Source: Alphaproteobacteria bacterium
GTDB lineage: Bacteria > Pseudomonadota > Alphaproteobacteria > Rhodospirillales > Rhodospirillaceae
DNA: 8,899 nucleotides
Reading direction: 5' to 3'
NCBI GenBank assembly: GCA_003250275.1
Contig: QKGW01000088.1
Location: forward strand, 1 to 8,899
In this document: piece after piece, positions 1-4,410 of the stretch
How positions within the stretch are numbered: position 1 is the stretch's first letter
Layout of the letters: each line of letters starts with the position of its first letter
Notes under the pieces: generated by a model
Seen by the model: the letters and a program-made list of their open reading frames with translations, nothing else
What the model was told of the DNA's origin: nothing
Database searches by the model: none
Made by a program: the position numbers and the translations under genes

Positions 1-128
1 ACGGCGGCGGTTTCCGCCCCTTCGGTGAGGGTGTCGATGTAGCGCCAGTTGTCGGCGAGCGCGCGAAGGTCGACGGTGACCATCGCGCCGGCCCGCGCGA
101 GCGCCGCCGGGGAGGGAGCAAGCGACAC
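1..128 (-). CDS. alr: Alanine racemase, N-terminal fragment (cut by window start)
   Basis: Alanine racemase is a cytoplasmic PLP enzyme that interconverts L- and D-alanine for peptidoglycan precursors. Only the first 42 codons are here. The translation contains TVDLRALADNW (from about residue 18), the usual opening strand and helix of the Alr barrel, and ends in ETAAV, just before where the family's PLP-lysine motif (VKADAYG type) would come, so the catalytic lysine is outside the window. I chose the GTG at 126-128 because GGAGG lies 9 bases upstream, inside the last codons of dnaB. An in-frame ATG at 81-83 (residue 16) is the alternative. Only 5 bases separate the dnaB stop from this start, so the two are very likely co-transcribed and probably translationally coupled. 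A dnaB-alr order is common in alphaproteobacteria. The identification rests on a short N-terminus plus this context. Confidence 0.82.
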   Translation of the reverse strand, partial: MSLAPSPAALARAGAMVTVDLRALADNWRYIDTLTEGAETAA

Positions 129-133
129 GGGAG

Positions 134-1642
134 TTATCCTCCGTAGGGAAGGTGGTCTTCTTCGGTCCAATTGCCGAAGGTGGTGTACTCTCCATTGAAG
201 TGGAGCACAACCGTGCCGGTCGGGCCGTGACGCTGCTTGGCGATGATGCACTCGGCCTTGAACTCGATGTCCTTGAGCGCGTCCTCCCACTCCTCGTAGC
301 GGTGCTGGAAGTCGGCGTCGGTCTCGCCGTCCTTCTTCAGCGGCGCCTTGGACTTGCGGTAGTAGTGCTCGCGGAAGACGAACATCACCATGTCGGCGTC
401 CTGCTCGATCGAGCCGGATTCGCGCAGGTCGGAGAGCTGCGGGCGCTTGTCGTCGCGGCTTTCCACCGCGCGCGAGAGCTGCGACAGCACCAGCACCGGC
501 ACCTGGAGTTCCTTGGCGAGGATCTTGAGGCCGCGGGTCATCTCCGAGAGTTCCTGCACGCGGTTGCTCTCGCGGCGGCTCGACGAGCTCGGCGACAGCA
601 GTTGCAGGTAGTCGATCACCACCATGCCGAGGTTGGCCTGGCGCTTGAGGCGGCGCGCGCGGGTGCGGATCGCGCCGACCGAGAGGCCGGGGGTGTCGTC
701 GATGTAGAGCGGCACCTTCTCCATCAGCCCGACCGCGGCGGTGAGCTTGTTGAAGTCGTCCTGGTTGATCTTGCCGGTGCGCATCGAGTGGCCGGGGATC
801 TGCGCCTCGTTCGAGAGGATACGGGTGGCGAGCTGCTCGGCCGACATTTCGAGGGAGAAGAACGCGGTCACCGCGCCGGGGCCGTTGGGGTCCTGGAAGC
901 GCGAGTAGGCGGCGTTGTAGGCGATCGCGGTGGCGAGCGCGGTCTTGCCCATGCCGGGGCGCCCCGCGAGGATCACGAGGTCGGAGTTGTGCATACCGCC
1001 GAGGGTCTTGTCGAGATCCACGAGGCCGGTGGTGACGCCCGAGAGGCCCTCGGACTTGCACGCCGCGTCGACCGAGCTCAGCGATTCCGCGAGCGCGCTG
1101 GCGAAGGAGGTGAAGCCGCGCGAGGCCTCGCCGGCGTTGGCGAGGTTGTAGAGCCCTTCCTCGGCCTTGCGGATCTGGTCGTCGGCGGTCTCTTCGAGGT
1201 TTTCGTCGAAGGCGTCGTTGACCACGTCCTCGCCGAGCGCGATCAGCTGGCGGCGGAGGTAGAGGTCGTGGATCAGGCGGCCGTACTGCTCGGCGTTGAT
1301 GATGCCGACCACCGAGGCGGCGAGCCGCGCGAGGTAGCCCGCGCCGCCGACGCGTTCGAGCTCCTCGGAGCCGTCCATCAGGCGCTTCAGGGTGATCGGG
1401 TCGGCGGTGTCGCCGCGCTCGCCCAACTGGATGCACAGCTCGAAGATCCGGCGGTGCGTCGAATCCGCGAAGTGCACCGGCTTGAGAAAGTCGATGACCT
1501 TGTCGATCGCGTTGTTGTTGTTGAGGATCGCGCCGAGGAGCGCCTGCTCCGCATCGGTATCGTAGGGCGGCGTGCGCGGCGCGACGTGGGCGGCGCCGCC
1601 GACGACGCGGAAGGGTTCGTTGGTCTCGGGTATCTGGCTCAT
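134..1642 (-). CDS. dnaB: Replicative DNA helicase DnaB
   Basis: DnaB is the hexameric 5'-3' helicase that unwinds DNA ahead of the replisome and recruits primase. The 502-residue product is a normal length for the family. The N-terminal domain begins at about residue 25 (PPYDTDAEQALLGAIL). The RecA-like domain starts near residue 200, with Walker A GRPGMGKT at 227-234, SLEMS at 263-267, Walker B VVIDYLQLL at 341-349, LSQLSR at 386-391, SDLRESG at 404-410 and the arginine-finger motif AKQRHGPTGT at 468-477. No intein or other insertion is seen. I chose the ATG at 1640-1642 because AAGGTG stands 6 bases upstream and the N-terminus fits the family. A longer reading from a GTG at 1693 adds 17 residues, has no good ribosome binding site and would run through the upstream palindrome. 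The upstream region carries paired DnaA boxes and a start-codon hairpin, listed separately. Confidence 0.97.
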   Translation of the reverse strand: MSQIPETNEPFRVVGGAAHVAPRTPPYDTDAEQALLGAILNNNNAIDKVIDFLKPVHFADSTHRRIFELCIQLGERGDTADPITLKRLMDGSEELERVGGAGYLARLAASVVGIINAEQYGRLIHDLYLRRQLIALGEDVVNDAFDENLEETADDQIRKAEEGLYNLANAGEASRGFTSFASALAESLSSVDAACKSEGLSGVTTGLVDLDKTLGGMHNSDLVILAGRPGMGKTALATAIAYNAAYSRFQDPNGPGAVTAFFSLEMSAEQLATRILSNEAQIPGHSMRTGKINQDDFNKLTAAVGLMEKVPLYIDDTPGLSVGAIRTRARRLKRQANLGMVVIDYLQLLSPSSSSRRESNRVQELSEMTRGLKILAKELQVPVLVLSQLSRAVESRDDKRPQLSDLRESGSIEQDADMVMFVFREHYYRKSKAPLKKDGETDADFQHRYEEWEDALKDIEFKAECIIAKQRHGPTGTVVLHFNGEYTTFGNWTEEDHLPYGG

Positions 1643-1674
1643 GGGCCGCACCTTAACACGCGGTGCGGCCCATG
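1640..1674 (-). promoter_or_regulatory. Start-codon hairpin of dnaB with six-codon leader ORF
   Basis: A perfect 13-bp inverted repeat is present: arms 1640-1652 and 1662-1674, with a 9-base loop at 1653-1661. In the dnaB mRNA the 3' arm contains GGTG of the Shine-Dalgarno and ends with the AUG start codon, so folding would hide both. The 5' arm begins with another ATG (1671-1673) that opens a tiny ORF, M-G-R-T-A-C-stop. Its stop codon at 1653-1655 overlaps the AAGG of the dnaB ribosome binding site. The repeat is directly visible; translational control is inferred. The tiny ORF has no convincing ribosome binding site of its own. Confidence 0.6.
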
Positions 1675-1685
1675 GCGCGGCAAGC

Positions 1686-1707
1686 TTTTCCACAGGCCTG
1701 TGGAAAA
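1686..1707. promoter_or_regulatory. 22-bp palindrome of two head-to-head DnaA boxes upstream of dnaB
   Basis: TTTTCCACA on the plus strand (1686-1694) and the same 9-mer on the minus strand (1699-1707) flank a central GGCC, giving a perfect 22-bp palindrome. Both halves match the DnaA-box consensus TTWTNCACA exactly. It starts 44 bases upstream of the dnaB start codon and ends 6 bases before the stop of the preceding gene, so it lies where a dnaB promoter or operator would be. DnaA binding is inferred from the consensus match; I could not pick out clear -35 and -10 boxes beside it. Confidence 0.55.
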
Positions 1708-1713
1708 TGGGGA

Positions 1714-2196
1714 TTACATCCGGCCGAGGTCGGTGATCGCGTCCACCACCATCATCGAACCCGCGGTGATCATCAGGATGTCCGCGCCGACGCGCACGTA
1801 TTCATGGCCCGCGGGCGGAATCGGCAGGCGCATCACCAGCTCGCCGGGGAGCGGATACCAGGTCACGCCGGGCGGCAGCGGATGGCCCTTGTTCCACTGC
1901 TTCGCCTGGCCCGGCGGGCGGCAGCCGTTGTGCTTCTTGGCGAGGCCGGGCGGGCAGCTGCCGCGGTCGATCATCGGGCCGTAGTAGTCCGAGATGATGC
2001 GGCGGTCGGTGGTGTTGAAGTTGAGCTCGATCTTGACGTCGCCGCCGTCCTTGCCGCCCGACTTGCCGCCGCCCTTCATGACCTTTTCGGGCGGGCCGCC
2101 CTTGCCGCCCTTCATCGCCTTGTCGGGCGGCGCGGCGAGGGCGGGGGTAGCGATCAGGGCGGCGAGGCCGAAGGCGATCCAGGTGCGCAGGCGCAT
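1714..2196 (-). CDS. Secreted RcnB/CigR-like protein, Gly/Lys-rich paralogue
   Basis: This is a predicted exported protein of 160 residues. An N-terminal signal peptide (MRLRTWIAFGLAALIATPALA) has a likely signal peptidase I site after residue 21. Residues 22-53 are a low-complexity Gly/Lys linker with repeated KGG units. The rest is a compact domain with CPPGLAKKHNGC at 81-92, WYPLPGEL at 113-120, YVRVGADILM at 133-142 and VVDAITDLG at 150-158. This pattern resembles proteins annotated as RcnB or anti-virulence regulator CigR family, which are periplasmic; RcnB of E. coli is involved in nickel/cobalt homeostasis. The two cysteines, 11 residues apart, also occur in the neighbouring paralogue, so a disulfide or metal role is possible but unproven. 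The ATG at 2194-2196 has AGAGGA about 5 bases upstream. It lies between its paralogue and dnaB. The family assignment is from memory of the motif pattern; the actual function is unknown. Confidence 0.75.
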   Translation of the reverse strand: MRLRTWIAFGLAALIATPALAAPPDKAMKGGKGGPPEKVMKGGGKSGGKDGGDVKIELNFNTTDRRIISDYYGPMIDRGSCPPGLAKKHNGCRPPGQAKQWNKGHPLPPGVTWYPLPGELVMRLPIPPAGHEYVRVGADILMITAGSMMVVDAITDLGRM

Positions 2197-2240
2197 GATG
2201 TCCTCTTTGGGAGTGAATGCGGGCGGAGCGTCCGCATCCG

Positions 2241-2273
2241 ATTATGAACCGCGCGCTTCATTAGGGAAGCGCG
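2241..2273 (-). promoter_or_regulatory. Putative promoter with overlapping inverted repeat
   Basis: On the minus strand TTCCCT (2263-2268) and CATAAT (2241-2246, five of six matches to TATAAT) are spaced by 16 bases, upstream of the gene starting at 2196. A perfect 8-bp inverted repeat, CGCGCTTC (2252-2259) and GAAGCGCG (2266-2273) with a 6-base gap, covers the -35 and spacer. It could be an operator, or an RNA hairpin just after the stop of the upstream paralogue. No T-run follows on either strand, so it is a poor intrinsic terminator. The -35 match is weak. Confidence 0.3.
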
Positions 2274-2296
2274 AATTACGTGCGAACCCATAACTC

Positions 2297-2710
2297 TTAA
2301 GGGGTTGGCTTGGTTCCCGGGGCGCGTTGCGCGCCGAAATCGGGGATCGCGTCCTTGACCACGTGGTCGCCGAGGGTGACCAGCAGGATGTCGCGGCCGA
2401 CGCGCACGTAGACCATGCCGTCGGGGGATTCCGGCAGGTCGAGCAGCAGTTCGCCCGGCAGCGGATAGTAGGTGACTTCGGAATTCAGCGCTTCGCCGAG
2501 CGTCCACTTGCGCTCCGAGGTGGTGGGGTAGCAGCCGTTGGCGCTCGCCGCGAGATCGGGCGGGCAGTCGCCGCCGGCGATCAGCTTGTCGAAATAGGCG
2601 GCCACGGTGGCGCGGTCCTTGGGGGCGAAGGCGGGGCCGGCGGCAAGCGCGGGCGCGGCGGCACAGGCGAGAACGAGGGCGAGGGCGAGGGGCGCGGCTC
2701 GGCGGGACAT
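2297..2710 (-). CDS. Secreted RcnB/CigR-like protein, short paralogue
   Basis: This is a predicted exported protein of 137 residues, paralogous to the next gene downstream. The signal peptide runs to about residue 23 (AAPALA before the cut). Cys16 in VLAC is a weak lipobox alternative, with Leu at -2. The mature domain has CPPDLAASANGC at 49-60, YYPLPGELLLDLP at 81-93, YVRVGRDILLVT at 101-112 and HVVKDAIPDFG at 116-126, lining up block by block with the neighbour, including both cysteines. It lacks the neighbour's Gly/Lys linker and ends in a short Pro/Thr tail. The start at 2708-2710 was chosen for AGGAG 8 bases upstream and because the signal peptide begins there; an open frame extends upstream through the terminator of rplI and is not credible. 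It likely acts in the periplasm. RcnB/CigR membership is inferred from motif resemblance, and the function is unknown. Confidence 0.75.
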   Translation of the reverse strand: MSRRAAPLALALVLACAAAPALAAGPAFAPKDRATVAAYFDKLIAGGDCPPDLAASANGCYPTTSERKWTLGEALNSEVTYYPLPGELLLDLPESPDGMVYVRVGRDILLVTLGDHVVKDAIPDFGAQRAPGTKPTP

Positions 2711-2761
2711 CGGCGGTCTCCTGGATGATGACGCCAACTCTCGATGTAATGTCCCGTGCGC

Positions 2762-2794
2762 AAAAACGAAACCGCCGCCCGAGGGGGCGGCGGT
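2762..2794 (-). terminator. Intrinsic terminator after rplI
   Basis: A perfect 10-bp stem, ACCGCCGCCC (2771-2780) with GGGCGGCGGT (2785-2794), has a 4-base loop. On the minus strand it is followed by a T-rich run (TTCGTTTTT, 2762-2770). It lies 27 bases past the rplI stop and closes the ribosomal protein unit, separating it from the CigR-like genes. Confidence 0.88.
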
Positions 2795-2821
2795 TCGCGG
2801 CAATCCGGAAGGTTTCCGGAA

Positions 2822-3370
2822 TTACTCGGCGGTCTCTTCGGCCGGAGCTTCGACCTCGGCCTCGACCGGGGCGACGTCTTCCTCGACGATCTCGATTTCG
2901 GCCTTCTGCACGCGCTCGGCCTCTTCGAGGGAGCGGGCGACGATGACGGAAATCTCGACCTTCACTTCCGGGTGCAGCACGAACGGCACGGCGTAGGTGC
3001 CGAGGGCCTTGATCGGCTGGTGGAGGTGCGCGGCGGTCTTTTCGACGGTGTAGCCGGCTTCCTTCGCCGCGTCGCGGATGTCGCGGGCGGTGACCGAGCC
3101 GTAGAGCTGGCCGGTTTCGGCGGCCTGACGCACGATCACGAGGCGCAGGCCTTCCATCTTCGCGGCGACGGCCTCGGCCTCTTCGCGGCGGTGCAGGTTG
3201 GTCGCTTCGATCTGGGCGCGCTGGCTCTCGAAGATCTCGAGGTTGGCCTTGGTGGCGCGCATCGCCTTGTTCTGCGGCAGCAGGTAGTTGCGGGCGTAGC
3301 CCGGCTTCACCTTCACCACGTCACCGATCTGGCCGAGGCGTTCGATGCGTTCCAACAGAATGACTTCCAT
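2822..3370 (-). CDS. rplI: 50S ribosomal protein L9
   Basis: L9 binds 23S rRNA at the base of the L1 stalk of the large subunit and helps maintain reading frame. The 182-residue product shows the N-terminal RNA-binding domain with GQIGDVVKVKPGYARNYLLP (13-32), then the long charged connecting helix (about 40-75) and the C-terminal domain with LYGSVTARDI (89-98) and HLHQPIKALG (115-124). It is longer than E. coli L9 (149 residues) because of an acidic, Ala/Glu-rich tail from about residue 150. AGGA and AAAGGA stand just upstream of the ATG at 3368-3370. It is the third gene of the rpsF-rpsR-rplI unit, but a 123-base gap with a stable hairpin precedes it, so its level may be set separately. Confidence 0.97.
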   Translation of the reverse strand: MEVILLERIERLGQIGDVVKVKPGYARNYLLPQNKAMRATKANLEIFESQRAQIEATNLHRREEAEAVAAKMEGLRLVIVRQAAETGQLYGSVTARDIRDAAKEAGYTVEKTAAHLHQPIKALGTYAVPFVLHPEVKVEISVIVARSLEEAERVQKAEIEIVEEDVAPVEAEVEAPAEETAE

Positions 3371-3431
3371 CGTCCTAATCCTTTCTGTTCGTCCGGCCCC
3401 CGCGGATGCGGGTCCGTTAGGAATGCGAAGT

Positions 3432-3458
3432 GCGGACCGCGCGTCTGGCGCGGTCCGC
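3432..3458 (-). other. 11-bp GC hairpin in the rpsR-rplI gap
   Basis: Perfect arms GCGGACCGCGC (3432-3442) and GCGCGGTCCGC (3448-3458) enclose a 5-base loop. The hairpin sits 35 bases past the rpsR stop and 61 bases before the rplI start. On the minus strand no T-run follows, so it is not a standard intrinsic terminator. It may slow polymerase, protect the rpsF-rpsR mRNA 3' end or be a processing site; these are inferences. I found no clear promoter for rplI in the rest of this 123-base gap. Confidence 0.6.
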
Positions 3459-3493
3459 GGAGTGTTTTAGCACGAAACCCGATGACGGGTGCG

Positions 3494-3727
3494 TTACTTC
3501 ATCACGTAGGGAAGGAGCGAGAGGTAGCGCGCGCGCTTGATCGCGCGGGCGAGTTCACGCTGCTTCTTCGCCGAGACGGCGGTGATGCGGGACGGAACGA
3601 TCTTGCCGCGCTCGGAAACGAAGCGCTGCAGGAGCTTGACGTCCTTGTAGTCGATCTTCGGAGCGTTGGCGCCGGAGAACGGGCAGGTCTTCCGGCGACG
3701 GAAGAACGGGCGACGCGGAGCAGCCAT
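3494..3727 (-). CDS. rpsR: 30S ribosomal protein S18
   Basis: S18 is a small basic protein of the 30S platform that assembles as a heterodimer with S6. The 77-residue product is the usual length. It shows the typical FFRRRKTCPFSG opening (8-19), DYKDVKLLQRFVSERGKIVPSR (26-47) and the C-terminal RNA-binding helix KKQRELARAIKRARYLSLLPY (54-74). The ATG at 3725-3727 has AAGGAG about 9 bases upstream, overlapping the end of rpsF. Only 3 bases separate the two genes, so translation is very likely coupled with that of its S6 partner. Confidence 0.98.
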   Translation of the reverse strand: MAAPRRPFFRRRKTCPFSGANAPKIDYKDVKLLQRFVSERGKIVPSRITAVSAKKQRELARAIKRARYLSLLPYVMK

Positions 3728-3730
3728 CGG

Positions 3731-4177
3731 TTACTCTCCTTCAGCAGCGGTTTGCGGGGCCGGAGCGCGGTCGCGTTCGAAGCGGCGGCCGCCACGGTCG
3801 CCACGGTCGCCGCGCGGGCCACGATCACCGCGATCGCCGCGGTCGCCACGCTCGTTGCGCGGCTGCATCATCGCCGACGGACCCTCTTCGAGGGCTTCGA
3901 CGCGCACGGTCATATAACGGAGCACGTCTTCGTTGATGCGCATCTGGCGCTCGTACTCGGCCACCGCGGCGGCCGGAGCGTCGATGTTGAAGAGCACGTA
4001 GTGCCCCTTGCGATTCTTGTTGATGCGGTAGGAGAGGTTGCGAAGGCCCCAGCTTTCCCGCTTCTTCACTTCGCCGCCACCGGCGACGAGGATTTCGGTG
4101 AGGCGGTCCATCAGCGCGTCGACCTGGGTCGAGCTGATGTCCTGACGCGCGATCACCACGCTTTCGTACAGAGACAT
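3731..4177 (-). CDS. rpsF: 30S ribosomal protein S6 with RGD-repeat tail
   Basis: S6 binds S18 and 16S rRNA on the 30S platform. The 148-residue product has the S6 ferredoxin-like core in residues 1-97: MSLYESVVIARQDIS, then GGGEVKKRESWGLRNLSYRI (33-52) and KGHYVLFNIDAP (57-68). Residues 109-132 are a tail of Arg-Gly-Asp triplets (RGD three times, RGP, RGD twice, then RGG), followed by an Ala/Pro segment ending in EGE. Charged tails are common in alphaproteobacterial S6; this one is strikingly regular. The start at 4175-4177 matches the family N-terminus; GGGAG lies 12 bases upstream, a rather long spacing. An in-frame extension to 4339 would add 54 unrelated residues and cross the putative promoter, so I rejected it. 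It is the first gene of the rpsF-rpsR-rplI unit and divergent from fabD. Confidence 0.97.
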   Translation of the reverse strand: MSLYESVVIARQDISSTQVDALMDRLTEILVAGGGEVKKRESWGLRNLSYRINKNRKGHYVLFNIDAPAAAVAEYERQMRINEDVLRYMTVRVEALEEGPSAMMQPRNERGDRGDRGDRGPRGDRGDRGGRRFERDRAPAPQTAAEGE

Positions 4178-4291
4178 GTGTCGTATAGACTCCCTATGGC
4201 TTCTCTCGTCCCAGGATTTTGCACTGAAACATTGTTGCAGCGCAGGTGCCCCAGGCATAGCCGACCCCATGGTCGGCAAGGAGTTGCAAGG
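4178..4291 (-). promoter_or_regulatory. rpsF 5' leader with hairpin (possible S6:S18 autoregulatory site)
   Basis: The region between the likely transcription start and the rpsF AUG is about 110 bases long. It contains a perfect 7-bp stem, GCCGACC (4260-4266) with GGTCGGC (4271-4277), and a 4-base loop. Near the inferred 5' end CCTTGC occurs twice with a 10-base period (4276-4281 and 4286-4291). In several bacteria the S6:S18 complex represses its own operon by binding a structured rpsF leader containing a CCG element. Whether this leader matches that motif cannot be settled by eye; the hairpin itself is plain. Confidence 0.35.
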
Positions 4292-4297
4292 TGGGGG

Positions 4298-4325
4298 ACT
4301 ATACACATCTTTCGGCGCGGCGCAA
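4298..4325 (-). promoter_or_regulatory. Putative rpsF promoter
   Basis: On the minus strand TTGCGC (4320-4325) is followed after 16 bases by TATAGT (4298-4303), a good -10 match. It would start a leader of about 110 bases before rpsF. This is the best -10 on this strand of the 233-base divergent region; the -35 matches only at TTG and C. Confidence 0.45.
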
Positions 4326-4332
4326 GGGGCGC

Positions 4333-4361
4333 TTGACAAGGGGGGGCGTTATGCTTCTTTT
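4333..4361 (+). promoter_or_regulatory. Putative fabD promoter
   Basis: TTGACA, a perfect -35 consensus, is at 4333-4338. At 17 bases the -10 position (4356-4361) is TCTTTT, which is weak. A better-looking TATGCT at 4350-4355 is only 11 bases away, too close for an ordinary sigma-70 promoter. The -35 lies in a small odd palindrome CTTG-A-CAAG (4332-4340). Conserved -35 with a loose -10 is common in alphaproteobacteria, so this remains the best candidate for fabD. Confidence 0.4.
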
Positions 4362-4410
4362 GACGGCGGTATCACAGAGTTGGTTTCTCAATCGTCTGGA
4401 GGAATAGCGC

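Noticed and set aside
1643..1693. A longer dnaB starting at GTG 1693
   Set aside because: It has no adequate ribosome binding site, its start lies inside the DnaA-box palindrome, and the extra 17 residues do not resemble the family.
1686..1707. The 22-bp palindrome as an intrinsic terminator for the upstream CigR-like gene
   Set aside because: The stem ends in A's rather than T's in the direction of transcription and is AT-rich at its base, so it does not fit a rho-independent terminator.
152..1984. A 610-codon plus-strand open frame opposite dnaB
   Set aside because: It is the antisense of a clear dnaB, made of Arg/Ala/Val/Gly/His-rich low-complexity sequence typical of GC-rich antisense frames, with no domain or ribosome binding site.
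3791..3851. Repeats in the rpsF tail as a CRISPR or intergenic repeat array
   Set aside because: The units are short in-frame codon repeats for RGD triplets inside rpsF, with no spacers.
2756..4336. A 526-codon plus-strand open frame across rplI, rpsR and rpsF
   Set aside because: It is antisense to three ribosomal protein genes and crosses their terminators and leaders, so it is not a gene.
4178..4339. A longer rpsF starting at 4339
   Set aside because: The extra 54 residues are unlike S6, whose N-terminus is normally M-x-x-YE, and would cover the putative promoter and leader hairpin.
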